Assembly (NCBI RefSeq): GCF_001641635.1
Contig: NZ_LUUB01000026.1
Location: forward strand, 42,899-106,898
Origin: Bradyrhizobium centrolobii
GTDB taxonomy: Bacteria; Pseudomonadota; Alphaproteobacteria; Rhizobiales; Xanthobacteraceae
Reading direction: 5' to 3'
Length of the DNA stretch: 64,000 nucleotides
Below are positions 52,057-60,711 of this stretch, piece after piece. The translations under genes and the position numbers were made by a program. Each line of letters begins with the position of its first letter. The first letter of the stretch is position 1. The notes beneath the pieces were generated by a model that saw nothing but the letters and a program-made list of their open reading frames with translations, had not been told where the DNA came from and ran no database searches.

Positions 52057-53775
52057 ATGTTTCGTCCAATTCGTTGGATCTGGGTATTCATCGTTGGCGC
52101 TGGCATTTTCGTAACCAGAGCGCACGCCGACAATACCGTCGTACGCAGCTTTGCCGGCGGTTCTGCCGCGTCCATGGTCGGCATCATCCCGGCCAGCGAG
52201 GACGTGGAACTCGGAGGTCCGCAAGCGCTCACTGCCGACGGGCAGGGCAACCTGTTTGTGCTCGATCAGATCAACGGCCGCATTCTCCAGTTCGATCCCA
52301 AACAGCCGAATTCTGATCCCGACGTCCTCAACATGCCGAAGGACGTCCAGCCGACCGATCTCGTCGTCCACAACGACGACATCACGGTCTGGGACGGCGG
52401 CGTGCGGACGCTGAAGGCGGCGCCGGGACAGTCCACGCGCGGACTCGGTGGCGTGATCCAGCTTGAGGAGGTCTCGAGCCGTGGTGTGGACGATCAGGTC
52501 GCTGTCTCGGCCTTCGCTCAGATGGGATCGCAGGCGCCCGGCAGCGCGACAGACTTGCTCGATCAGAACACGCGCGCGGCCATCATCAGGACGACGCGGC
52601 AACCCGACCGGCAATATGTTGCTTCCCGAAGCAAGGGCTCGGTGATCGCCGATATCATTCCGGACAAGGGCAATGCCAGCGTGCGGGTCGAGATCCAAAC
52701 CATGGTCACCAACGAGACCATTGGCCAACTCGGCCTGCGCGTGCGCAACCAACTCGGCACGGTGGAGTTTCTCGAGATTGACAACAGCGACCGCTTCTAC
52801 GTGTTGGCCGAGGACATTCCGCCATCGGGGAAGAACGCCTCCACTTTCGTCGCACGCTATGCCGCGAACGGGCGTCTCGAGGGAATCTACGAGCTGCCTC
52901 TGGAGGATACCCCGCTGACCAGGCGGTTCGTCACGGTCTCGGGCGATGGCGATGTCTATTTCCTGCGGACCAAGCCGGACGGTGTTGAAGTGGTGGGCGT
53001 CGGCTTCCGGCCCCTGGGCAATGTCTCGGTTATCGACCTGCGGCCGTCGCGAACAACAGCCGCGCCGGCGCCGCAGCCCGACGTGAAGTTCAACGCGACA
53101 GCTGCCGTGCGGCCGTCCAATCGCCAGCAGGCGATCGAGACCGCGTTTGCGTTCGAGGGCGTCCAGTGGAGGCTCACGCAGGCAAATTACGGCAACGATC
53201 CGGACAGCCAATGCAGCGGCTTCAACCGTATTCGCCGGCCGTGGTACCTCCAGGGCAAGGTGAACCAGGAGGTGCGCGGCGTACCCTATTGCTGGGGCTG
53301 CCACGGCTCGCTCGCGAACTTCCGGCAGCGGATCGAGAGCGGGACGCTGGCTGGCAATGTCTGCACCCGCAACGCGCCGCGGCCGGATGTGGCGGGCGTC
53401 GACTGTTCGGCATTCGTCAGCGCCGCGTGGGGACTCAGTGTCCACTACACGACGGCCGCGATCCCTGCGATCGCAGCGCCCGTGACAAATCCCTGGGACC
53501 TGAAGCCCGGCGATGCGCTGAACAAGCCGGGCTCGCACGTGATGTTGTTCCTGCGGTTCACGCCTGATCGCAAGGCGGAGGTGATGGAATCCTCGACCGG
53601 TGGCTGCAATGGCCGCGTCTGCCGCAACGTCTATCCGTTGGCGAGCCTGCTCGCGCGCGGCTATGCTCCGGTCCGCTTTCGCGCCCTTGCGGACGATCAG
53701 ACGACGGTTTCAGCGAGCGCCTATCAAGAGACCGAACCGCCGGCGGGCCGCAAGACGGCAAGCAAGAGGCGCTGA
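52057..53775 (+). CDS. Secreted propeller plus NlpC/P60-like peptidase domain protein
   Basis: This 572-residue protein has a signal peptide (WIWVFIVGAGIFVTRAHA). Residues 35-340 look like a beta-propeller of NHL or related repeats: GPQALTADGQGNLFVLDQINGRILQFDPK, TDLVVHNDDITVWDGG, DRFYVLAEDIP, VSGDGDVYFLRTK. After a linker comes an NlpC/P60-like region with GVDCSAFVSAAWGL (Cys450) and KPGSHVMLFLRF (His494). It also has a cysteine cluster PYCWGCHGS near residue 410. This points to a periplasmic cysteine peptidase or amidase, perhaps acting on peptidoglycan or a protein bound by the propeller. It lies in the accessory block beside the T6SS. Confidence 0.75.
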   Translation: MFRPIRWIWVFIVGAGIFVTRAHADNTVVRSFAGGSAASMVGIIPASEDVELGGPQALTADGQGNLFVLDQINGRILQFDPKQPNSDPDVLNMPKDVQPTDLVVHNDDITVWDGGVRTLKAAPGQSTRGLGGVIQLEEVSSRGVDDQVAVSAFAQMGSQAPGSATDLLDQNTRAAIIRTTRQPDRQYVASRSKGSVIADIIPDKGNASVRVEIQTMVTNETIGQLGLRVRNQLGTVEFLEIDNSDRFYVLAEDIPPSGKNASTFVARYAANGRLEGIYELPLEDTPLTRRFVTVSGDGDVYFLRTKPDGVEVVGVGFRPLGNVSVIDLRPSRTTAAPAPQPDVKFNATAAVRPSNRQQAIETAFAFEGVQWRLTQANYGNDPDSQCSGFNRIRRPWYLQGKVNQEVRGVPYCWGCHGSLANFRQRIESGTLAGNVCTRNAPRPDVAGVDCSAFVSAAWGLSVHYTTAAIPAIAAPVTNPWDLKPGDALNKPGSHVMLFLRFTPDRKAEVMESSTGGCNGRVCRNVYPLASLLARGYAPVRFRALADDQTTVSASAYQETEPPAGRKTASKRR

Positions 53776-53832
53776 ACCACGTGTGTCGTTGGCGCTACAG
53801 AATGGGTAAGCGTGAAGTCGAGGTGGATCACA

Positions 53833-55623
53833 ATGCGGATGCCCAGAGGACTTGATTGCAAGATCGGGCGGCTATGCGCCACTATCGGACTCGCTGCGTT
53901 GATCGGCCTGACAATCCCGTACGCGCACGCGGCAGGAGGCCTGTCGATCAGCAATCCGGACGGGGCGGCCGTGCGCGCGCTCGTGATCGGCATCGACGAC
54001 TACCAGCACGTGCGCAAATTGAAGGGCGCGGTCGCCGACGCCACTGACATCGTGACCAGCTTGAAGTCCATGGGCGTTGACGATGTCGTCGAACTGACCA
54101 ACGCCCAGGCCGACAGGGCAAGCCTCCTGCGCGAGATCAGCGCACTGGTGGAGCGGACTAGGAACAACGACCTCATCTTTCTGTCGATCGCCGGTCATGG
54201 CACCCAGGAGCCGGAGCGGTTCAAGGGCTCGGAACCGGATGGGATGGAAAACGTGTTCCTGCTGCCGGGCTTCGAAACCACACCAACCGGGTCCGTTGAG
54301 CGCATTCTGGGCAGCGAGTTCAACCATTTCATCCGGCAGTTTGAGCTGCGCGGTGCGACGGTGATCTTTGTGGCTGACACCTGCCACGGCGGCGGAATGG
54401 TGCGCGACATCGATCCGCGTGCCGCGGAGATGAGCTTCCGGCAGGTGCCGCGCTATACGTTGCTGGTGGACGAACTGAAGCCGGTGTCGGACAGCAACGA
54501 TCCGAAATCCGAGCTCGATCTCGACCACACGGCGTTCCTGGCTGCGGTCGATCGCTACACCAAGGCGCCGGAAGTGCGGATCCCCGGGATCGATGGCCTG
54601 CGCGGGGCTCTCAGCTATGCGGTCGCGCGAGCGATGGAAGGTAGCGCGGACATCGATCACGATGGGAAGGTGACGCTCAAGGAGCTCTTCAGCAATGTTC
54701 GGCAGGTGGTCTATCAGCTCTCGGACCAGCGCCAGAACATCGTGACGATATCGTCGCCGGCTCAGATGCCGGAGACCGACGTCGCCTTCGAATTGACGCG
54801 CGGTGTGGTGCTGATCCAAGGACCGGCCGCGAGAGCGGCCTCTGGTCAAACCGGAGCGGCGGCGCCCGAGGGACAGGCGCCCGCGCCGCCGGCTGTCGCG
54901 GCCAAGGCACCAAGCGTTCCGACCCTTGCCGCGGCGACCAAGGAACTTCCGACCAGCGCAGCTCCGACCAGCGCCGCGCCGACGTCGCTCCGTCCCGCCG
55001 CGCCGATCCGACTGGCAGCGCTCGACGGCAAGACGAATTATTTTGCGAGCGTGACGCCCAAGGATGTCACCGTGCAGGCTGTCCAACCCACGGACAATCC
55101 CGACCTGATCTGGGACCCGGTGTCTCATGACGTGATCGCGTGGGGCGATGTGGTCGCCTATGGGGTTGACGTTGCCGGTTTGCCGATGGTGGTTGACCGG
55201 ACAGCAGCAATTCGTGAACTCAAGCGCATGGCGACCCGATCGCCTCAGATGATGCGTATTTGGCCAGACGATCGACAGCAGCGCGCAGGCCAGACCGTTG
55301 AAGTTGACCTCTCCGATGTGTCATCAAGGGCAGTGCTGCTGTTCAATGTGTCAGGCGATGGCACCATCCAGGTGTTGTATCCCGTGGGGTCTGATGCGGC
55401 GCTGGCTCGATCGGCGAGCTTGCGCCTACCGCTCAGGGTGGGCGAGCCGTTCGGTGCGGAGCAGGTCGTTGCGGTGACCTCGCAGCAGCGCATGGTCGAT
55501 CTCGAGACGGTCCTGATGCAGCTCAACCGGCGCCGTGCCTCTGGGCAGGTGATCAAGAGCCTTCAGCATTACTTGCCCGCGGACGCGCGGATCGCCTCGA
55601 TCGGCTTTTTCAGCGCTCCCTGA
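53833..55623 (+). CDS. Secreted caspase-like peptidase (C14) with EF-hand-like loop and DUF4384-like C-terminus
   Basis: This 596-residue protein has a signal peptide (RLCATIGLAALIGLTIPYAHA). The caspase-like fold (residues 46-330) has AVRALVIGIDDYQHVRKLKGAVADA, the catalytic His122 in LSIAGHGTQEP and Cys184 in VADTCHGGGM. DIDHDGKVTLKE at 273-284 is an EF-hand-like calcium loop, as in metacaspase-type enzymes that need calcium. A Pro/Ala/Ser-rich linker (residues 335-395) with TSAAP repeats leads to a C-terminal DUF4384-like domain (from RAGQTVEVDL at 484). I chose ATG 53833 after GAGGTGG; a GTG at 53812 would add seven residues. Probably exported to the periplasm. Confidence 0.85.
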   Translation: MRMPRGLDCKIGRLCATIGLAALIGLTIPYAHAAGGLSISNPDGAAVRALVIGIDDYQHVRKLKGAVADATDIVTSLKSMGVDDVVELTNAQADRASLLREISALVERTRNNDLIFLSIAGHGTQEPERFKGSEPDGMENVFLLPGFETTPTGSVERILGSEFNHFIRQFELRGATVIFVADTCHGGGMVRDIDPRAAEMSFRQVPRYTLLVDELKPVSDSNDPKSELDLDHTAFLAAVDRYTKAPEVRIPGIDGLRGALSYAVARAMEGSADIDHDGKVTLKELFSNVRQVVYQLSDQRQNIVTISSPAQMPETDVAFELTRGVVLIQGPAARAASGQTGAAAPEGQAPAPPAVAAKAPSVPTLAAATKELPTSAAPTSAAPTSLRPAAPIRLAALDGKTNYFASVTPKDVTVQAVQPTDNPDLIWDPVSHDVIAWGDVVAYGVDVAGLPMVVDRTAAIRELKRMATRSPQMMRIWPDDRQQRAGQTVEVDLSDVSSRAVLLFNVSGDGTIQVLYPVGSDAALARSASLRLPLRVGEPFGAEQVVAVTSQQRMVDLETVLMQLNRRRASGQVIKSLQHYLPADARIASIGFFSAP

Positions 55624-55643
55624 CTTTCGGGGGAGCGCAGGCC

Positions 55644-56291
55644 ATGCCGTCATCGCAGTCGATCCACCAGCAGCGACCATGGCTCGCATTCCTGTTGCTG
55701 CTGGCCGGTTGCGGGGCAGCTTCCGCAGCGCCGCTGCCATCTGCATCGCTTCATGTCAGCACGACAGACGCACCATGGCTTTGGCCCGTACAGGCAGCGC
55801 GCGGCCGGACCAATGCCGCAAGTGTGTCCCTTCAGATCCTGCCGAGCGAGACCGTCAACGTCGGCGGCAAGATCTCGTTCGGTGTGACCGCCAGGAAGCT
55901 GGGATATCTCATCTTGGTCGATGTCGATGCAGACGGGCGGATGTCCCAGATCTTTCCGACTCCCGAGCTGTTGGCACAGTCGGACGGCCGCGACATCAAT
56001 CTCGTCAAGCCTGGCGTTGAATTCGTCGTTCCGACCCCGGCGGCACGGCAGCGTGGCTTTGAGTATGTCGTCGCACCGCCGACCGGGTCCGCGGTGATGG
56101 TTGCGATCCTGAGCGAGCGGCGCGTGCAATTGCTCGATTTGCCGGACTTGCCCCGCAAGGTGCAGGGCCAGGCCGAGGCGTTGAGCTATCTATCGGGCTG
56201 GACCAGTGAGCTGCGCGTACCGGACTCCGGCAGCGGAAAACTGGTGACGAACAATTGGTCGTTCGACATCAAATCTTATTCCATCAAGTGA
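55644..56291 (+). CDS. Putative lipoprotein with DUF4384-like domain
   Basis: This 215-residue protein has an N-terminal hydrophobic stretch followed by LLLLAGC; Cys23 fits a lipobox (L-A-G-C), so lipidation and outer- or inner-membrane anchoring are likely. The body has a DUF4384-like pattern: VGGKISFG (73-80), GYLILVDVDADGRMSQIFPTP, and SAVMVAILSERR. It ends NNWSFDIKSYSIK. It follows the caspase-like gene by 20 bases, so the two form an operon and share the C-terminal domain type. A partner role for the caspase-like protein or the kinase is inferred. Confidence 0.75.
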   Translation: MPSSQSIHQQRPWLAFLLLLAGCGAASAAPLPSASLHVSTTDAPWLWPVQAARGRTNAASVSLQILPSETVNVGGKISFGVTARKLGYLILVDVDADGRMSQIFPTPELLAQSDGRDINLVKPGVEFVVPTPAARQRGFEYVVAPPTGSAVMVAILSERRVQLLDLPDLPRKVQGQAEALSYLSGWTSELRVPDSGSGKLVTNNWSFDIKSYSIK

Positions 56292-56314
56292 GCTCTGTGA
56301 GGCTAAAGCCTGCC

Positions 56315-56346
56315 AAGGCTGCAGTTTGCTAAGGCTACAGCTTGCT
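56315..56346. repeat. Two tandem 16-bp repeats at the end of the alpha/beta hydrolase gene
   Basis: AAGGCTGCAGTTTGCT (56315-56330) is followed directly by AAGGCTACAGCTTGCT (56331-56346), with two differences. The second copy overlaps the stop codon and last codons of the hydrolase gene at 56335. It is probably a small replication-slippage duplication between two convergent genes. Confidence 0.7.
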
Positions 56347-57327
56347 CAGCCGGCTGAAGAAGCCGCCCCGGGCGATCATGTAGTGAATGTCCTTCGGAAA
56401 GGGAAAGGCGCTGCGAACGTTGGAAATCGCGTGCTGGAGGAATTCCCCGTGCTGCGGCGCCGGCTTGTGGTGCAGCCGGGGCTGGTCGGCGACCTGCGGA
56501 ATCATGAATCGATCCACGAAAGCCGGGTCCAGATCGTTGACCCTCACCATCTGGCCAAACGCCGGAAACACGTCGTAGTGACCCAGGCTCACGTTGAGGT
56601 TCTTGAGAGCAGGGCGCTGTGGCTGAGCTTGATTGCCATCGATCGTCGCCAGCCCGCGTCCGATCAGGTCCAGCTTCACGGATTGCGGGAGAGTTGACGG
56701 ACCATACACGATCTCGAGCGCGCGGCCGCTCTGTCCCGACAGCCACTGGTACCAGAACGTCGCGTCGTCGGGCCGCGCGTTGGCGCCGTAGAGGCAGTCA
56801 AATCCCCAACATGCCGTCAGGTTCGACTGATACTTTCCGAGGCTCCCGACGAGATTGCGCATGGCGTTACCGCCGCCGGAGTGGCATGCGATGACGAGCT
56901 TACCGACCTGGAGCTGAGGAATGAACGTGGAGGAGGCACCGAGGAAGTTTGCAAGAGCCCCAAGGATCTCCTCGAGGTAGCGTTCGCCCCATTTCGGAGC
57001 TGCCAGGTCCTTCACGCTGTAGTTTCCGGCAAAGCCGTCGCCGTCGGCATATTCGTAGCCCAGGAATGGCGCGATGAGCACCACGTCCTTGCCGGAATCC
57101 CGCACCTGCTCCCGCAGCCGCGCGGGATCGTCGTGGAACAGGAATTCATGGTCTTTGACGTAGAAGCCGTGCAGCCAGATCACGACATCGAATTTGGTGG
57201 CGGCGGTTGCGTGCTTTGGTGGAAGATAGACCGCCGTCGGCTTCATGCCGGGCGCCAGCCGCTTCGTGAAGAGAGTGATCCCTGGAAAGGCGTTGACGTC
57301 CTTCTGCTCAAGCTCACACGCCACCAC
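56335..57327 (-). CDS. Alpha/beta-hydrolase-like protein
   Basis: This protein of up to 330 residues shows the alpha/beta hydrolase plan: VVIWLHGFYVKDHEF (oxyanion-side HG motif, residues 48-62), the nucleophile elbow VIACHSGGGNAMRNLV with Ser150, and later acidic and His candidates (FDCLYGANARPDD; SLGHYDVFPAFG). It has no signal peptide. The first 27 codons are uncertain because the start is a GTG at 57327; Met28 (57246) is an alternative. It might be a lipase, esterase or effector-type hydrolase; the T6SS neighbourhood makes an effector role possible but unproven. It is convergent with the lipoprotein gene. Confidence 0.6.
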   Translation of the reverse strand: MVACELEQKDVNAFPGITLFTKRLAPGMKPTAVYLPPKHATAATKFDVVIWLHGFYVKDHEFLFHDDPARLREQVRDSGKDVVLIAPFLGYEYADGDGFAGNYSVKDLAAPKWGERYLEEILGALANFLGASSTFIPQLQVGKLVIACHSGGGNAMRNLVGSLGKYQSNLTACWGFDCLYGANARPDDATFWYQWLSGQSGRALEIVYGPSTLPQSVKLDLIGRGLATIDGNQAQPQRPALKNLNVSLGHYDVFPAFGQMVRVNDLDPAFVDRFMIPQVADQPRLHHKPAPQHGEFLQHAISNVRSAFPFPKDIHYMIARGGFFSRLSKL

Positions 57328-57466
57328 GCAGGTCGCTCCGCTTCGGCCACGTCAGGCACAGAACTTGGCCGACCTGACGTTATGCTCGGCCGCCCGCCAC
57401 ACTCTCGATACCAAGTCCGCGCGGCCCAACGGCTCCCCGATGACGCCGTGGCAGCCTCGCACGGTG

Positions 57467-59329
57467 CTAGTGGCAGACCTCGACATTACCAGTGTTGCCG
57501 CCGGGACCGCCGCCGCCACGATACTCGAGGTGGCAGCCGCGATTGACCTGACGGCACAGATACTGATCACAATAGATCTGACCGCTGCTCCCGCTGCCGG
57601 ACCTCGCAGTCGCCTGTCGCCGCGGAACGTCTGCTGTCGGCGCTGACCTCTCGCGGGCCGAACGATCCGCACGTGACGGACGCTCGTCCGTATTGCGCTT
57701 TGCAACCGGTTTCTTCTCGCGCCGCTTCTCGCATTGATTGTCGTCGTTGAGGAACGAGCCCTCGGCGCAGGTGATCTTGCTGCACTGGTCGCCGTCAGCC
57801 CTGTAGCCGTGATCACAGATCAGCGGACAGACCCGCGCCGGCTTGAGCTTGATTGCGTCGAGCGCGTCGAGACTTGCAAGCTTGGCGTCAAATTTGGTGC
57901 CCGCGTGCCGGTTGAAGAGGGCCAGCGAGCGCTGCGAAGCCGCATTCCATTGGCCGTCGACGGTACCGGTGAAACAGCCAACACGACTCAATTCGCTTTG
58001 TACGGACTTGGCGATATCGGCCTTGGCGAGATCGGTCTGGGGCGGCTCCGTGCCCAGGGCGGCGACCTTCGCGACCTTGTCATCCTGGACGGGCGTGGCA
58101 GCTGCAGGATTGTCCGCGACGGTATTCTCAACGGCGGGCTTATTGGCGGAGAGCGCTGCGACTATCGCGGTTTCGGAGGCAGTCCGCTTCCGTTCGGCTT
58201 CGGCTGCCTGCTCCTGTGCCGCTTGCTTTGTCCTCTCGGCGGCAATACGGGCCTCTTCCGCGGCCTTCAGGTCCGCAGCCGCCTTCTCCTGGTCGGCACG
58301 CTGGGCGCCTTGTGACACGAGCCGGGCTTGCTGCTGCTCGGCCTGCCGCGCTTTCTCTGTCGCTGCGACGCGAGCGTCCTCGGCGTCGAGCTGGTTAAGC
58401 TGCAGCTTGGCCAGATTTGAGTAATATCCGTCCGGATGCTGGGTCAGGAACGCGCTCAGGGCGGCCTTGTTGCGCAGCTGCAAGGCCAACTCGTAGTCAC
58501 GACGTATCTCCGACTGCGGGTTGGCCGCTTGCGTAAGCTCCTCTGCCTTGGGAGCAGGAACCAGCGCAACGTCCTCGCCGCCCAGCGAGCCGTAGACATA
58601 GGGCTCCTGTCGGTTACCCGTGGCTTGCAGGACATCATCGCGGACGAAGCCGAAAGCCCTGCGCAAGTCGAGTCCCGGCTTTGCGATATACTTCACGAGA
58701 GCCGTCGCGTACGGACTATTCTTGCTGTTGCCGTCGAGCGCGGTCAATCCGGCTTTCGCCGCAAACGCGATGAGCGTGTTGGACACAGTGGGTTCGACCC
58801 TGGCCAGCCCGCGGCTGATTGATCTCGAAGCAACCGTTCGTTTCATCGTGTCGGCAAAAGGATTGTTGCGGCACGCGTCGACGATCACAACACGTAGCTG
58901 CCGCGCAGGCTCGATTGCCAGCAAGATGCGGTCGAGCGAAAACGTCTCGTCATAGATATCGGTATCACGTTCAAGCCTCGCGTCCGTGGGGATCAGATAG
59001 TTCGTCCCGTCGATCTCGATACCGTGACCTGCGTAGTAGACCAGGGCAATGTCGGCGTCGCGCGCTTGATCGGCAAAATCTCTCAGTGCCCTCCGCATGT
59101 CGCTGGCGGCGAGGTTGAGCCTCGAGTCAACCACGTCAAAACCTGCGCCCTTTAGCGTTGCGGCGATGGCTTCAGCATCGTTGGCTGGGTTTGGAAGCAG
59201 TGGGGCGTTTTGATAGCTGGAATTGCCGACCACCAAAGCCACGCGCTTTGTCGCCCAAGCTGGCTGAGAGGCCAGGAACAGCGAAACGGCAAGAAGAAGA
59301 CAAACTCGGAGGTGCCTGTAAAATCTCAT
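57467..59329 (-). CDS. Secreted caspase-like peptidase (C14) with coiled coil and Cys-rich C-terminus
   Basis: This 620-residue protein has a signal peptide (VCLLLAVSLFLASQPAWA). The caspase domain (residues 28-255) has KRVALVVGNSSYQNAPLLPNPANDA, His102 in VYYAGHGIEIDG and Cys153 in VIVDACRNNPF. A long Ala/Glu/Lys/Arg-rich coiled coil (about 312-390) and an Ala-rich linker follow. Then comes a putative peptidoglycan-binding-like helical region (residues 430-495) with FTGTVDGQWNAASQRSLALF. The C-terminal third is Cys-rich (CPLICDHGYRADGDQCSKITCAEG), and the end is Gly-rich. Family members act as bacterial caspase-like proteases of unknown substrate. It points away from the other peptidase gene and lies in the same accessory block. 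Confidence 0.85.
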   Translation of the reverse strand: MRFYRHLRVCLLLAVSLFLASQPAWATKRVALVVGNSSYQNAPLLPNPANDAEAIAATLKGAGFDVVDSRLNLAASDMRRALRDFADQARDADIALVYYAGHGIEIDGTNYLIPTDARLERDTDIYDETFSLDRILLAIEPARQLRVVIVDACRNNPFADTMKRTVASRSISRGLARVEPTVSNTLIAFAAKAGLTALDGNSKNSPYATALVKYIAKPGLDLRRAFGFVRDDVLQATGNRQEPYVYGSLGGEDVALVPAPKAEELTQAANPQSEIRRDYELALQLRNKAALSAFLTQHPDGYYSNLAKLQLNQLDAEDARVAATEKARQAEQQQARLVSQGAQRADQEKAAADLKAAEEARIAAERTKQAAQEQAAEAERKRTASETAIVAALSANKPAVENTVADNPAAATPVQDDKVAKVAALGTEPPQTDLAKADIAKSVQSELSRVGCFTGTVDGQWNAASQRSLALFNRHAGTKFDAKLASLDALDAIKLKPARVCPLICDHGYRADGDQCSKITCAEGSFLNDDNQCEKRREKKPVAKRNTDERPSRADRSARERSAPTADVPRRQATARSGSGSSGQIYCDQYLCRQVNRGCHLEYRGGGGPGGNTGNVEVCH

Positions 59330-59939
59330 GGCGAAACATCCAGCATCTGCCCGAAGAACGGTAGCGTAGCGAAGATGGCCGCGTAAAAAATGCTCACTGA
59401 ATTAATTGGTACGCTACTGGCGGCCACCTATCTCCGTACAGTAACAATTTCGAGCCCGATCCATTCCTCATGTTGTCGTTCGGCGGAGTGAACGCGTTCA
59501 AGCGCGCACGGAAGATTGAGGCAGGCGAAAAGGCTCGACTAAGGGGCACTCCCTTCCGGCAACCGTTTGCTGTAGCCTAAGATGTTGATATGGTTGTCGT
59601 TTATGCTCGCGATTGGTCGCTATCGCAGAGCGGTGCGCGCGTCGCTCGAACCACGTTTCGGCGAGCGGCGTCTGAAAGGGGCGGAACCGCTGCATGAGAG
59701 GCTTAGTGCGGGATCGGACAGACCGAACAGGACCGCTCGAGGGTTTCCCAAGCCAGTGATCGGGCCCGAGCCGAACCGCGAACCGAATTCATACCGCGCC
59801 GGATTGCATTTCGAAATGCCGAGCCAGTGCGGCACACCGAAGCAAGCAGTTCATCGCAGCTTGATCTGCAATTCGTTGTCCAACATCATTTGCTTGAAAC
59901 GCATGGGGATGAAGTCGAAATCCAAATTTGGAGAACCTT
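59330..59939. other. Intergenic region between the caspase-like and metzincin-like genes
   Basis: These 610 bases contain no gene I can support; the open frames here have no ribosome-binding sites and no recognisable sequence. The divergent promoters of the two neighbours must lie in it. No large repeat or inverted repeat was seen. Confidence 0.45.
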
Positions 59940-60500
59940 ATGTCCATTCCGCTGAGAATTTACATCACGCCATTTGCCGAGAAGGGTGTTCCGGAGTCTG
60001 GAAAATGGGATTGCAACACGGCCAAAAAGGCACTGGATGTGGTCAATACGATCTGGTCAAAAGCCAAGATTGCGTTCGTGATCAGTGACTGCCTGATAGA
60101 CAAGCCGCTCGATATGGCAAAGAGCGCCCGCAACAGCGATAAGCGGGTGCTGGACGTCCTCAGCCTCCGCCATGCCCCGGATAATGCGGTCCATATTTAC
60201 CTGGTCAATCCGATTCAAAACCTCGCAGCAGGTGGGAGCTCATACCTTCATAGCGATCCAGAGCCGGCCAGCTTTGTCCAGTGGTATGGCGATGACTTTG
60301 CCAATGGACGCGCCTGGGCCCATGAACTTGGTCATCTGATGAGCGTTGATCACGTCGAGATAGACTATACCAACGAGAGGCAGGCGGCGGCACTGCGCGG
60401 CAACCTCATGACGAAGGGCTTGAGCGTGGGCAGCGACTTGACCAAGCAACAAATTGAAACAGCTAAGAACTCAAAACTGGTCAAGCGATTTGGCGCCTGA
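59940..60500 (+). CDS. Small metzincin-like zinc metallopeptidase
   Basis: This 186-residue protein starts MSIPLRIYITPFAEKGVPESG and has no signal peptide. Residues 128-138 are HELGHLMSVDH, a zinc motif of the HExxHxxGxxH class with Ser in place of the Gly (His128, His132, His138). Further on, GNLMTKG (Met157) looks like the metzincin Met-turn. This strongly suggests a zinc peptidase. I chose ATG 59940, preceded by GGAG; a TTG at 59928 is weaker. Without a signal peptide it would need another export route, and the T6SS nearby is one candidate. That is inference. Confidence 0.7.
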   Translation: MSIPLRIYITPFAEKGVPESGKWDCNTAKKALDVVNTIWSKAKIAFVISDCLIDKPLDMAKSARNSDKRVLDVLSLRHAPDNAVHIYLVNPIQNLAAGGSSYLHSDPEPASFVQWYGDDFANGRAWAHELGHLMSVDHVEIDYTNERQAAALRGNLMTKGLSVGSDLTKQQIETAKNSKLVKRFGA

Positions 60501-60603
60501 CGGTCGCGTGAGTATCACTGATCCCGATCTCGCCAGCCTGAATGTTGAAAGCGCCTCTGACGCAAGTTGTGTGCACGCGCGCCAGAGCGCAACATAAACT
60601 CTC

Positions 60604-60711
60604 TTAGTCGCAGAACCCTCGCGCTCGCCGGACTGTATCGGACGGATACAGGCCAAATACGGAGCGATACATCGCGGCAAAACGGCCCATGTGAGTAAAA
60701 CCCCACTTCAG
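60604..60711 (-). pseudogene. C-terminal remnant of an AraC-family regulator
   Basis: The minus strand reads KWGFTHMGRFAAMYRSVFG, then LYPSDTVRRARG, ending in a TAA at 60604-60606. This is the typical last part of the AraC/XylS helix-turn-helix domain (WGFxHxGRFAxxYRxxFGxxPSxTLRR). Upstream of about 60711 the frame no longer codes AraC sequence and joins an SDR remnant. Only about 35 residues remain, so it cannot bind DNA. Confidence 0.8.

Noticed and set aside
51994..53538. 514-codon minus-strand frame across the propeller gene
   Set aside because: Antisense to a gene with a signal peptide and catalytic motifs.
59582..60088. 168-codon plus-strand frame upstream of the metzincin-like gene
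   Set aside because: No ribosome-binding site, no recognisable sequence, and it overlaps the metzincin-like start in another frame.
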